Shown in pieces: positions 7,794 through 17,072 of a stretch of 64,000 nt of DNA. Location: assembly GCF_938030145.1 (NCBI RefSeq), contig NZ_CALHGM010000009.1, positions 120,990 to 184,989 of the forward strand, given 5' to 3'. Position numbers and translations under genes: made by a program. The notes beneath the pieces are model-generated. The model did no database searches. It had not been told where the DNA came from and saw only the letters and a list, made by a program, of their open reading frames with translations. The stretch comes from an uncultured Campylobacter sp. Lineage in GTDB: Bacteria > Campylobacterota > Campylobacteria > Campylobacterales > Campylobacteraceae. Each line of letters begins with the position of its first letter. Within the stretch, counting starts at the first letter, position 1.

Positions 7794-9134
7794 ATGAAAA
7801 AGACAGAATTGATTGATGTTGTAGAAGCACAAGAAAATAATTTTTATAAAGATGGAAATATATTTTTACTAAAAAAAGACAATGAGTTCATTGATGGTGA
7901 TCTCAGAACCGCAAAAATAGATGATGAGAAATTAGATATAAATGGTATGAAGATAAAAATTATATCATCACTATTTAAAAGACAAGAGGGGGTTTCTAGT
8001 TATTGGAGCATATATGAATTTGCAAGTGTTGGATTTAATGAGACAAGAGAAGGCTACTATAAGCTATGGATACCTTGTGAAAATGCCAGTAGTAAACATC
8101 TTAATTTATTTGATCATTTTGGTAGTGATGTATTTGCACATGGGCCTTACGTTATTTTGAATAATTATTTAAAATTTAATATTAAAGAAAAATATACATT
8201 TTTATTTTTTTATCATATTTATAATTTTTTAATTATAGATTGTGAGGAAAAAATCACCTTCAAAGAGTTTGATGAGTATTGCAGGGTTATATTATCTGCA
8301 ATTGGTTTCATTACCGGCTTTATACAGATGGATAGAGGTTATTATTTTGAAAGTGATAATTTGGAATGCTCAGAATACAAAAATTTTAAATACACAAGTT
8401 GCTTTACTCCTACTTACAAAAGTGGCTTTTACACAATAGAAGGAAATCCGCATCAATATTGCTTCTCAAATAAAAAAATTGATATCGATGGAAAAAATAA
8501 AAAACTTAACAAAAAAGATTTTGAAAATTTGATAGATAAAATGCTAGACAATATAAATTTCAGAGAAGCGATAGATACGTTAATGATAGTAAATACCTTG
8601 TCTATAAGCTACTACTCAATGAGATTACTTGCAACAGTTTTAGAAATTTTAACGCAAAAAAATGAATCGGACAATAAGAGAACTGGAATAAAAAGAACTA
8701 CTTATGAAAAAGATTTTATTAAGCAGCTCAAGAAAGAAGTAAAACGACTCATAGGAGATAATTCTAGTTTAAAAGAAAAAAAGAAAAATATATTAGGCAG
8801 AATTGACAATATATTTAATCTACCAAACAATGATAAGTTATTATCATTGTTTGATGAAAATACAATTAAATTAAACGAGTTAGATAAAAAGTGTATTATG
8901 CTTAGGAATCATCTCTTACATGGAAATGTGTCCATAACTAGCATTCTTAAAAATCAAGACGAGATAACACAAGTAATGTTTATATACTTAAAATTAAATA
9001 CATTGATAAATGCTGCAATATATAGCAGTATAGGATACAAAGGGATAATAAGAAATTTACCAAAACTTTTTATGGATTACAAAAATATAGAAGAGCTCCA
9101 GAACGAAGAGTATTTTATTTCTATAAATCAATAG
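7794..9134 (+). CDS. Unknown protein with a C-terminal HEPN-like motif, horizontally acquired
   Basis: A 446-residue protein not assignable to a named family from sequence alone. The start chosen is MKKTELIDVVEA, downstream of the TATAAT box and behind AAGGTAG; the in-frame ATG at 7746 would precede the promoter. The N-terminal half is beta-rich and aromatic (YWSIYEFASVGFNETREGYYKLW), the middle hydrophobic. The C-terminal 150 residues are helical and Lys-rich and end with LRNHLLHGN, containing Arg371-x4-His376, the RX4-6H signature of HEPN ribonucleases. Large proteins with a C-terminal HEPN domain include anti-phage abortive-infection factors such as ApeA, so a defence toxin is possible. 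Strong AT bias marks it as foreign. Confidence 0.55.
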   Translation: MKKTELIDVVEAQENNFYKDGNIFLLKKDNEFIDGDLRTAKIDDEKLDINGMKIKIISSLFKRQEGVSSYWSIYEFASVGFNETREGYYKLWIPCENASSKHLNLFDHFGSDVFAHGPYVILNNYLKFNIKEKYTFLFFYHIYNFLIIDCEEKITFKEFDEYCRVILSAIGFITGFIQMDRGYYFESDNLECSEYKNFKYTSCFTPTYKSGFYTIEGNPHQYCFSNKKIDIDGKNKKLNKKDFENLIDKMLDNINFREAIDTLMIVNTLSISYYSMRLLATVLEILTQKNESDNKRTGIKRTTYEKDFIKQLKKEVKRLIGDNSSLKEKKKNILGRIDNIFNLPNNDKLLSLFDENTIKLNELDKKCIMLRNHLLHGNVSITSILKNQDEITQVMFIYLKLNTLINAAIYSSIGYKGIIRNLPKLFMDYKNIEELQNEEYFISINQ

Positions 9135-9469
9135 ATAAAACTTACAAAATTTCTAGTAGCCTTAGATCGAATTAATATTGTTAAGTTTCTGATTTTTTAC
9201 ATTAAGGCAAAAAATGAGATTTTTTATGAAAATTATGAGATAGGTTAAAGGGTCTTCAAAGGCTTATTAAATGTCTTTAAATTTATTTTTTGAGAGCTTG
9301 AACGTATCTTACCTTTGATAGGATACTCTCTTATGAGATCTTTCGATTTTTAAATATTCAATAGTATTTAAAGTTTATTTGACGAATTTTTATGCTTTTT
9401 AAGGGTTAAATCTTGCATTTAAAATGATAGTATGCAAAGCCCGATTTTTTTTCTCCACTATCATTTTAA
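9135..9469. other. Gene-free AT-rich spacer after the cassette gene
   Basis: This 335-bp stretch holds the right inverted-repeat arm and the left arm of a second, perfect inverted repeat. No coding frame is seen. It remains AT-rich up to the point where the methyltransferase remnant begins. Confidence 0.6.
9191..9247 (-). repeat. Right arm of an imperfect inverted repeat
   Basis: Counterpart of the arm at 7651-7707 in opposite orientation, beginning 57 bases after the stop of the cassette gene. Confidence 0.8.
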
Positions 9470-9477
9470 ATGCAAGA
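9411..9477. repeat. Perfect 21-bp inverted repeat at the methyltransferase break
   Basis: The arms at 9411-9431 and 9457-9477 are exact reverse complements separated by 25 bases containing a T-run. The core 12-mer CATTTTAAATGC recurs a third time at 9484-9495, directly before homology to DNA methyltransferases starts. It may be a hairpin terminator, a recombination scar or a binding site. Confidence 0.85.
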
Positions 9478-9499
9478 TACTGCCATTTTAAATGCGCGC

Positions 9500-9946
9500 C
9501 GATATAATCCGCCGCCGAATTTTAGCTGCCGATACCTTACGCATAGCACCGAGCAAATAATCTGGGCGAGAGAAAGCGAGAAATTTAAGCACATTTTCAA
9601 CTACGAACTGATGAAAAAGCTAAACGACGGCAAGCAAATGAAAGACGTTTGGAGTTTTCCGGCGATCGCGCCGTGGGAGAAGGCCTGCGGCAAGCATCCG
9701 ACGCAAAAACCGCTACCGCTTTTGGTGCGACTAATTTTGATGGCGAGTAACAAAAATAGTGTTGTTTGCGATCCGTTTGCCGGCTCTTCGACGACGGGCA
9801 TTGCTGCAAATTTGCTCGGGCGGAAATTTGTCGGCATCGAAAAAGAGGATGAATTTATAAATATCGCCATGAAGCGTAAAAGCGAGCTGGACGCAAATTT
9901 TGATCTTTTTAAGCGCAGGATTTTAGATATAAATAAGTTAGATTGA
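9500..9946 (+). pseudogene. 3' remnant of a DNA methyltransferase
   Basis: Residues from NPPPNFSCRYLTHSTEQIIWARES through KHPTQKPLPLLVRLI and DPFAGSSTTGIAA are the C-terminal half of a beta-class adenine/cytosine-N4 DNA methyltransferase. DPFAGSSTTG is the AdoMet-binding motif I, and the KHPTQKP block precedes it as usual. The N-terminal half with the catalytic DPPY-type motif and target recognition is missing. The frame opens at an ATG inside the 21-bp inverted repeat (9470), but those first residues are not family-like. Base composition is that of the chromosome. It is therefore a truncated, presumably inactive gene. Confidence 0.85.
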
Positions 9947-9965
9947 TTAGGCCGAAATTTTTAGC

Positions 9966-9971
9966 TATAAT
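9966..9971 (+). promoter_or_regulatory. -10 box giving a probably leaderless eamA transcript
   Basis: TATAAT ends 6 bases before the ATG at 9978, so the expected transcription start coincides with the first base of the start codon. No Shine-Dalgarno sequence is present. Confidence 0.6.
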
Positions 9972-9977
9972 CGCGCA

Positions 9978-10883
9978 ATGAAAAATCTAGTAAAAAGCGA
10001 ATTTTTTGGCGTTTTCATCACGCTTCTTGGCGGCGTATTATGGGGATTTAGCAGTGTTTGCGGGCAGTATCTGTTCACGCAAAAAGGCGTCAGCGCCGAC
10101 TGGCTCGTACCCTACCGCCTAGGCCTCGCCGGGCTTGCAATGGTAGCGTATTACATCGCTCGCTCGCCGCGCCTAGCCTTTGCGCCGCTAAAAGATCGCG
10201 TGCTTTTGCCGCAGCTGCTCATCTACGCGTTTTTTGGGCTTATGATGACGCAGTATTCGTACTTTTGCGGTGTCGAGCTCTCAAACGCCGCCGTCGCGAC
10301 CGTGATCCAGTACTCCGCGCCCGCGCTCATCCTTGCCGTCGTTTGCTTTTTAGAACGACGCGTGCCTAAAAAGGTCGAGCTCATCGCGCTCATTTTCGCG
10401 GTGCTGGGCGTCGTGCTGCTCGCCACCCACGGCGATCTTGGCTCGCTGGTTATCAGCGCGGAGGCGCTGGTTTGGTGCCTCATTAGCGCGCTTGGCGTCG
10501 TGATTTATAGTCTCATCCCAACGAAGCTAAATCAAAAATACCCCGTCGCGCTAAATTTAGGCTGGGGCATGGTCATCGGCGGCGGCGCGCTTGCGCTTTA
10601 CACGCGGGTTTGGCAGCTAGGCGGCGTGAGCGACGCGGACGGCTTTGCGGCGCTTGCCGCGGTGGTGATTTTAGGCACGATATGCGCGTTTAGCTTTTAC
10701 ATGACGGGGCTAAAGATAATAGGCGCGAGCAGGGCGAGCATGATCGCGTGCATCGAACCGGTGAGCGCGGCGGCGTTTGCCTATTTTTGGCTGGGGACGG
10801 AGTTCGTGTTTCTTGATTTTGCAGGCTTTACGCTCATTATCTCGTGCATATTTTTACTGGCCAAAGATAGGAAAAAGGCGTAA
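9978..10883 (+). CDS. EamA/DMT-family inner membrane transporter
   Basis: A 301-residue polytopic protein with ten predicted membrane segments arranged as two EamA repeats, typical of the drug/metabolite transporter superfamily. Family-like features are the N-terminal GGVLWGFSSVCGQY, the YFCGVELSNAAVATVIQYSAPAL segment at the end of repeat one, and GLKIIGASRASMIACIEPVSAA in repeat two. Substrate is unknown; relatives export amino acids or metabolites. The promoter position suggests a leaderless mRNA. The short Sua5-type gene follows after 13 bases. Confidence 0.88.
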   Translation: MKNLVKSEFFGVFITLLGGVLWGFSSVCGQYLFTQKGVSADWLVPYRLGLAGLAMVAYYIARSPRLAFAPLKDRVLLPQLLIYAFFGLMMTQYSYFCGVELSNAAVATVIQYSAPALILAVVCFLERRVPKKVELIALIFAVLGVVLLATHGDLGSLVISAEALVWCLISALGVVIYSLIPTKLNQKYPVALNLGWGMVIGGGALALYTRVWQLGGVSDADGFAALAAVVILGTICAFSFYMTGLKIIGASRASMIACIEPVSAAAFAYFWLGTEFVFLDFAGFTLIISCIFLLAKDRKKA

Positions 10884-10896
10884 ATTTGGAGGAGAG

Positions 10897-11319
10897 ATGA
10901 TCTATTTGGCGCAGACTGATACGACGGCGGGATTTTTGAGTAAGGATTTTCGCGAGATAAACGCGCTCAAACGCCGAGCGGCGGATAAACCCTGCCTCAT
11001 AACGACGGCAAAGCTTAGCGAGCTAAAAAATCTCGCTCGCGTGCCCGCTAAATTTAAAAATTTAGTGCGCCGTGCGAGAAAAACGACTTTTTTGTATCCG
11101 AACGCTAAAGCCGTGCGCGTCGTGAAAGAGTGCGCTCACGAGGAGTTTTTGAGGCAATTTGACTGGCTCTACTCCAGTAGCGCAAATTTAAACGGACAAA
11201 ACTTCGACGAAGAGTGGGCGAAAGCTGCGGCAGATCAGGTCGTGGATCAAAATTTCAGCCAAAACGCAAGCTCGAAAATTTATAAAATCTCAAAAACTAA
11301 AATTTTGCGGATTAGATAG
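10897..11319 (+). CDS. Short Sua5/YciO/YrdC-family protein
   Basis: A 140-residue protein starting MIYLAQTDTTAGFLSKDFREIN, chosen because GGAGGAGAG immediately precedes the ATG; the longer open frame runs back into the transporter gene. The TDTTAGFLS and LNALKRRAADKPCLI segments match the N-terminal part of the Sua5/TsaC fold, which forms threonylcarbamoyl-AMP for tRNA t6A. At 140 residues it is shorter than canonical TsaC (about 190). Short versions of this kind occur in Campylobacter alongside the full-length enzyme, so it may have another or no catalytic role. Confidence 0.7.
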   Translation: MIYLAQTDTTAGFLSKDFREINALKRRAADKPCLITTAKLSELKNLARVPAKFKNLVRRARKTTFLYPNAKAVRVVKECAHEEFLRQFDWLYSSSANLNGQNFDEEWAKAAADQVVDQNFSQNASSKIYKISKTKILRIR

Positions 11320-12377
11320 AGCTGCCGATTAAAATTTACGCGTGCTAGGAGCGCTCAAAAAGAGGCGCTAGTTTATAAATTTAGGCGACTGTGTAAATTT
11401 AAATTGCTCTATAAATTTCACGAACCGGAAAATTTCGTCACATATAAACCGCACAAATACCGTCTGGAATTTTAAAAATCGCGAAAGGATTACGGCAAAC
11501 TCTCAGAAAAATCATATAAAAAGCCACAAATCTCCGCTGCCTTCAAGCAGTAAAATTCCTGCCGTTCTCAAAAACGCAAAATTTCACTGCTGGTAGCTTT
11601 TGGATGAAATTTTATCGCCCAAATATTCTCGATCAAAATTCCGACTAGGACGAGCTAAGATTATCGCTATAAATTCTCACATCCCGAGTGTTTTCGATCT
11701 AAATTTTGTAGCTCAGGTGTTACCGCCGATTTTTATCAGAGCCGCTACGCGCGATATTTTGATCGAAGCTCTACCTATGTTGCCTGCTTTAGATTAAAAT
11801 TTCGCCGCTTCTGCCGATAGTTTTAATTAAAATTTCATCGCCGCGGGAGTAAATTTCGATCAAAATTCTATCATCGCCGATTGTATATCAAAAGTCCCGC
11901 CGCTGCCGATACTATCGCCTTTCATCGCCGCTATCGCCGCCGCAGCTATTGCACTCTTCTTCACTGCTTGCGCCGCAGCAAGCGCCGCAAAGCGTCCGCA
12001 TCACTCACGCCCTTTAGTCGCCAAAGCTGCGCGTAAAGCGCAAGCGGTCGCCACATTGCTGCACCGCGGCGACCGATCCTCGATAAAATTTCCTCTGCCC
12101 GCCGCGTAGCGCATTAAAACAAACAGCATATCAAAGCAAACGCTGCAAATTTTAAAATTTTAACCACTCTCGCCGCACGGCACAGATAAACTCCAACCGA
12201 TAAACTCCGCTAGTCAGTCCATCATCCCCGTATAAATCATAAATTTTCATGAATTTAACACCGCCATTCTTGCTTTATATTAAAATTTCGCTAAAATTAC
12301 CGCATTAAATTTGAGGCGCAAACGGAGCTTAAGCTTAAACCGCTTGCGAGCAAATTAAATCCATTTAAGGAGCTTTT
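11320..12377. other. 1.06-kb region without a recognisable gene
   Basis: This stretch alternates AAAATTT words with GCCGC-rich words. The one open frame (11600-11797, 65 codons) has no ribosome binding site and no family-like sequence. No RNA gene, repeat array or insertion sequence was seen. It may be a decayed gene region. Confidence 0.55.
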
Positions 12378-13754
12378 ATGAGCGGTGTTGCGTTAATCAT
12401 CTGCTTCGCCATAGCGGTCGTCGTGATGATTTTTTTGATCTCCAAAGCAGGCGTCCACCCATTTTTGGCGCTAATGCTTATCTCCCTGGCGCTCGCGATC
12501 GTCGCGGGCATACCGCTAGCCAAGATCCCCGCGATTATCGGCGACGGATTCAGCGGCACGTTTAAGAGTATCGGTATCGTCATAATCTTCGGCGCGCTCA
12601 TCGGCACCGTGCTCGAAAAGACCGGCGCGGCGCTCAAACTCGCCGATATGGTCGTAAACGTAGTCGGGCAGAAGCGCCCCGAGCTTGCGATGCTCATAAT
12701 GGGCTGGATCGTAGGTATCCCCGTATTTTGCGACAGCGGCTTCGTCGTATTAAATCCGATCCGAGAAGCGATCAGCAAAAAAATCGGCGAAAATCCGGTC
12801 GCTCTTGCAGTAGCGCTCTCCGGCGGACTTTATGCCTCGCACGTATTCATCCCGCCGACTCCAGGACCGATCGCCGCAGCAGGCGCCGTGGGTCTAGGCG
12901 GTAATCTGCTGCTCGTAATCGCAATGGGCGCGGTAGTGTCCTTGCCGGTGCTGATCGCTACATACTTTTTTTCTAAAAAAGTCGCCAAGAGCGTCCATAT
13001 AAGCGAGGCTGAAGCGAATGAAGTCATCACTAAAAGCTACGACGATCTGCTTAAACAATACGGCAAATTGCCGGGCGGATTTTTAAGCTTAGCCCCTATT
13101 TTGGTGCCGATCCTATTTATGGCGCTGGGTTCCGTCGCCAAGATCCTAAAAGTAGGCGGGTTTGCGGGCGAAATTTCGCAATTTTTAGGAAATCCTATCA
13201 TCGCGCTAGCCTTGGGCGTAGTTTTTGCGGTATTTTTGCTCGCACAAACCGGCAAACTAGGCGAATTTAGCGAGATCACCAACGAGTCCTTAAAGATAGT
13301 AGGCCCGATCCTCTTTATAACCGCAGCGGGCGGAGTGCTAGGCAAGGTCATCACCGACGCCGGCTTCGTAACCTACATCAAGGACAATGCGACCGCGATT
13401 AAAGCCGCGGGGATTTTCTTCCCGTTCTTAATCTCGGCAGTCCTAAAAACCGCACAAGGAAGCTCCACCGTTGCGATCATCACTACCGCTTCGATTATGG
13501 GGGCATTTAACGCGGACGGCTCGATTATGCAGGTACTAGGCTTCACCTCCGAAATGTCCGGCGCGCTTGTGGTAATGGCGATCGCAGCGGGCGCGATGAC
13601 CGTTTCGCACGCTAACGACAGCTACTTCTGGGTCGTTACGAATTTCAGCAAGATGAACCCGCAGCAAGGCTACCGCACTCAAACAATGCTAACCCTAATT
13701 ATGGGCATTACGGGTATGATCAGCGTGTGGGTTTTGTCGCTGTTTTTGATCTAG
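12378..13754 (+). CDS. GntP-family permease, probably for glycerate or gluconate
   Basis: A 458-residue membrane protein of the gluconate:H+ symporter (GntP) family. Recognisable blocks are the N-terminal KAGVHPFLALMLISLALAI, GIPVFCDSGFVVLNPI, LYASHVFIPPTPGPIAAAG and the late MTVSHANDSYFWVVTNFS segment, all conserved in GntP/GntT/YgbN proteins. About 12-14 membrane spans. An AAGGAGC site precedes the ATG. The next gene is a glycerate kinase in the same direction, so glycerate is the likeliest substrate (inference from context). Confidence 0.9.
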   Translation: MSGVALIICFAIAVVVMIFLISKAGVHPFLALMLISLALAIVAGIPLAKIPAIIGDGFSGTFKSIGIVIIFGALIGTVLEKTGAALKLADMVVNVVGQKRPELAMLIMGWIVGIPVFCDSGFVVLNPIREAISKKIGENPVALAVALSGGLYASHVFIPPTPGPIAAAGAVGLGGNLLLVIAMGAVVSLPVLIATYFFSKKVAKSVHISEAEANEVITKSYDDLLKQYGKLPGGFLSLAPILVPILFMALGSVAKILKVGGFAGEISQFLGNPIIALALGVVFAVFLLAQTGKLGEFSEITNESLKIVGPILFITAAGGVLGKVITDAGFVTYIKDNATAIKAAGIFFPFLISAVLKTAQGSSTVAIITTASIMGAFNADGSIMQVLGFTSEMSGALVVMAIAAGAMTVSHANDSYFWVVTNFSKMNPQQGYRTQTMLTLIMGITGMISVWVLSLFLI

Positions 13755-13790
13755 CGGCTCTAAATTTAAAACAGCTAAATTTACGGTAAC

Positions 13791-13844
13791 AAAAGCCCGC
13801 CGTCGCGCTTTAAATTTTACTGCGCGGGGCGGGTCGGCTTTTTT
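13791..13844 (+). terminator. Intrinsic terminator after the GntP permease gene
   Basis: AAAAGCCCGCC pairs with GGCGGG-TCG-GCTTTT (a three-base bulge) and is followed by TTTTTT, typical of a rho-independent terminator. If it works, the glycerate kinase needs its own promoter. Confidence 0.6.
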
Positions 13845-14068
13845 GCTCTAAATTTACGTAGCCCCAAGCGCTCTGCCCTCGCCGCTTAAATTCTATCGCA
13901 CGAGCGCGCCTCGCCGTTTAAAACGGCAGCAGTTTAAAATTTTCCTCATTTACCAATGCGGCGACGCACAAACTCCTCAAAGCTAAATTTAGGGCTAAAT
14001 TTATTAAAATACCAAATTAAAAAGCGGTTTTCGCAAAATCCGCGCGAGCCCCGTCTGAAAGGAATTTC
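13845..14068. other. Spacer before the glycerate kinase gene
   Basis: About 220 bases (about 310 between the two coding regions counting the terminator) with AAATTTA words. No gene is seen. The kinase ribosome binding site AAAGGAA is at its end. Confidence 0.5.
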
Positions 14069-15205
14069 ATGAAAGTTTTGATTGCTATCGATTCGTTTAA
14101 AGGCTCTCTTAGCTCGCTTGAGGCGGGCAACGCCGTAAAATCGGGCATCGAAAAGCTCTGCGACGAAGTGGTAGTTAAGCCGATCGCAGACGGCGGCGAA
14201 GGCAGCGTCGAAGCCCTCGCCGACGCGCTCGGGGCGGAATTTCAAGAGCTAGCCGTGCAAAACCCTCTCGGCGAAAAGATCACCGCGCGCTACGCTCTTG
14301 CGGGCGAGCTCGGGATTTTGGAGATGGCGTCGGCGTCGGGGCTCACGCTTATCGAAAAATCGCGCCGAAACCCGCTAAAAACAAGCACCTACGGCTTTGG
14401 CGAGATGATCTTGCACGCCGCAAGCAAGGGGGCGCGAAAGTTTATCATAGGCATCGGCGGAAGCGCTACGAACGACGCAGGCACGGGCATGCTAAGCGCT
14501 TTGGGCTTTAAATTTACGGACGCGCGCGGCGAAGCGCTTGCGGGCACAGGCGAAAATTTAATCAAAATAGCGGCGATCTCGGACGCGGACGTGCCGCAAA
14601 GCATCAAAGATAGCGAGTTTCTCATCGCCTGCGACGTGGATAATCCGCTCTTTGGCGAAAACGGCGCGGCGCATGTTTACGGACCGCAAAAGGGCGCGGA
14701 CGAAGCGGCGGTAGAGGCGCTGGATGCGGGGTTGCGAAGCTTTGCAGGCGTCGTAAGCAAAAGCCTTGGAAAGGAGCTTTGCAGCGAAAGGGGCGCGGGC
14801 GCGGCTGGTGGTCTGGGCTTTGGCTTCGTGAGCTTCCTACGTGCGCAGCTAAGGTCCGGCATCGACATCATCACCGAACAGATCGGGCTGCAAAACGACG
14901 TGCGCGGCGCCGATCTGATCATCACCGGCGAGGGCAGGCTCGACTTCCAAAGCCGCATGGGCAAAACCCCAAGCGGCGTGGCAAAGATCGCCGCGCGCTA
15001 CGGCGTGCCCGTCATCGCGCTGGCAGGCTGCGTCTCGCCCTGTGCCGGCGGCTGCAACGAGCACGACATCGGTGCGTTTTTCAGCGTTTTAAACGAGCCG
15101 ATGAGCCTTGAGCGTGCGATGGAGCCCGCCGTCGCAACGCAAAATTTAGCCCGCGTCGCCGAACAAGCGGTGAGATTGTTTCTGCTAGGACGCAGCGCGA
15201 AATAG
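14069..15205 (+). CDS. Glycerate 2-kinase
   Basis: A 378-residue kinase of the GarK/GlxK glycerate kinase family, phosphorylating glycerate to a phosphoglycerate for glycolysis. Family blocks are IAIDSFKGSLSSLEAGNAV at the N-terminus, PIADGGEGSVEAL, KFIIGIGGSATNDAGTGML, the DLIITGEGRLDFQSRMGKTP segment and VIALAGCV. Length matches the family (about 375-385). Together with the upstream GntP permease it forms a glycerate uptake and utilisation pair. An AAAGGAA site precedes the ATG. Confidence 0.92.
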   Translation: MKVLIAIDSFKGSLSSLEAGNAVKSGIEKLCDEVVVKPIADGGEGSVEALADALGAEFQELAVQNPLGEKITARYALAGELGILEMASASGLTLIEKSRRNPLKTSTYGFGEMILHAASKGARKFIIGIGGSATNDAGTGMLSALGFKFTDARGEALAGTGENLIKIAAISDADVPQSIKDSEFLIACDVDNPLFGENGAAHVYGPQKGADEAAVEALDAGLRSFAGVVSKSLGKELCSERGAGAAGGLGFGFVSFLRAQLRSGIDIITEQIGLQNDVRGADLIITGEGRLDFQSRMGKTPSGVAKIAARYGVPVIALAGCVSPCAGGCNEHDIGAFFSVLNEPMSLERAMEPAVATQNLARVAEQAVRLFLLGRSAK

Positions 15206-17072
15206 GACTTTTGGGCTGAAATTTTAAGGCGCGTCCGCTAGAGCTTGCACGGGTACGACGAGTGCGGGCAGGGATACAGCGCGGCGGCGGCTCGCGGCAT
15301 GCAACGCGGCGAAGAAGCGAAATTTTAGTAGGATAAATTTTCATGCTTTTGAAAAACGCGGCGCAGCCTTAACGCAGATGCAGCGCTCGCGTGGCTTACA
15401 GCACAAAAATATGCGTAACGAGACGGACGAGCGGCGACGGCTCGCGGCAGACGGATGCTAGTCCATGACGCGTATACGCGGTAAGCAAACCACACAACCG
15501 ATACGAAAAACCCCGCTGGGCCGTGACGCGCATGCACGACAAGCAAATACCACGCACAGCTTACGACGGGCGGCAGAATTTCATCCGCCGTAGACCGCGG
15601 TAAGTGGATAAATTTTGCATTAAAACGTAGCTTTGCTGAAATTCTAGCGCATTTGAAGATACGAAGTGATCGGATGAGAGGTAAGACAGCGGACGGCTCG
15701 GCGGTGACATAGCGGCGTGAAATTTTCGGCGCAAAAATTTATTTTACCGCGCGATACATACGCAAGGCGCGATCTAAAACTCATTTTCCAATCAAGCGGC
15801 TCGCGGACCCTCGCAATTCACACTTCAAGGCGTGATTAAAACAGACAGAATTTTAAAATTTAACCACTGTATTCGCAGCCTATGAGATTTGCAACGTAAA
15901 TTTAAAAGCAGCGCCGCGCTTTATGAAATTCCGTTTCGAATTTTAGCCCGCAATATGTCCGTCTTGAGGCGAAAAAGGCCGCTCAATCGCAAAATCGCGC
16001 TTCTTGCAAAGATGGTGGCAGCGCATTACTTCGCCCGCTCACAAAGCCCGTCAGTCTTCCGATGACGCTTTGATTCGGAGCGGGGCGCGTCTGCGTAAAT
16101 TTTGTATTATAGGATCGCGGATTCGCTTATCGCTAAATTTAGTGCGGATGCGGTCGCCCGTACGCCGCTACGATAAATTTTGGGTTTACGTAAATTTGCT
16201 CCGATCGCGCTGTGTTTTTACGATAAAATTTCATTTTCGGTCGGCGCCGTGAAATTTTATAAAGCTCCATTTTAAAATTTGCGGCACGGGCATGTACCGA
16301 TCAGGTCATCAAACTAAAATCAAATCTCAAAATTCTAAGCGGCGAATGCGGCAAAGCTCGCGTGCTCAGCATATCTGCGGCGTGGGCGCAGATGCGGTTA
16401 AGCTTATCGCTTTTTAGACGCAAAAAACGACCGCAAGCACAAGTAAAATTTATTGATTTGAAAATTTAAAGCCTCGAATTTACACCGAGCCAGCCTGAAC
16501 TGAATTTTAAAATTTAAAGCAGGCGACGCCTTGGGCGCATCCGCGCGACTGCGAACACTCATAAAATTCGCCCGAAGCAAGGTTGTAAAACCGCGGGCGG
16601 CCGCAAAATTTATCGCCGCAAAGATCAAAAACCGCGAAAGCAAAAAGGCTCCACGAGCGCTCGCTGCCGCACCCGCCCGAGCAAATTAAAATCGCATGAT
16701 CCGCCTAGCCGGCATACGCGGAGGGCGCCGCTGCGGGCATTTACACTTAAATTCAGTGCGATCGCAATGCGATTTAAAACCGCGCCTGCTTAAATTCGCG
16801 CCGTTTCGGTTCGCTCGCAATCACATCTCGCCACAGTAGCGCTTTAAATTTGCGCCGCCGCGATTTGTGCGCATTCAATCGCTACGGCAAGGGTAAAATT
16901 TCAAAATCTAGGTCCATACACGCCGATTTGCGCGCCCAAAATCGCTCGGATCGAATTTACGCTACCGCAATCCGCGCAGATTAAAGCGCCGCCGCTTAAA
17001 AGCGTAAAATTTACCTCTCAAACGGCGGCGCGAAATTTCACTAAAATTTCATCTCTTAATTCGGCGCGCGAT
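15206..17072. other. 1.87-kb region without a recognisable gene
   Basis: The longest gene-free stretch of the window, between the convergently oriented glycerate kinase and DnaQ-like exonuclease genes. It has GC-rich blocks with repeated GGCTCGCGG words and AAAATTT words. Open frames are at most about 80 codons, lack ribosome binding sites and look random. No tRNA, rRNA, CRISPR or insertion sequence was found. Confidence 0.55.

Larger units (their letters stand above)
7651..9247. mobile_element. AT-rich cassette bounded by inverted repeats
   Basis: About 1.6 kb, clearly more AT-rich than its surroundings and enriched in AAA/ATA/TTA codons, holding one gene and its promoter. It is enclosed by imperfect terminal inverted repeats of about 57 bp. 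No transposase or recombinase is present and no target-site duplication is obvious, so if mobile it is non-autonomous. The adjoining DNA methyltransferase lacks its 5' part, consistent with an insertion or replacement at this site. Calling it a mobile unit is inference. Confidence 0.45.

Noticed and set aside
9470..9499. The ATG at 9470 as a genuine start of a small methyltransferase
   Set aside because: It lies inside the inverted repeat, the first ten residues are not family-like, and the catalytic half is absent.
11600..11797. A 65-codon open frame in the gap before the GntP gene
   Set aside because: No ribosome binding site, random-looking sequence and no relatives recognised.
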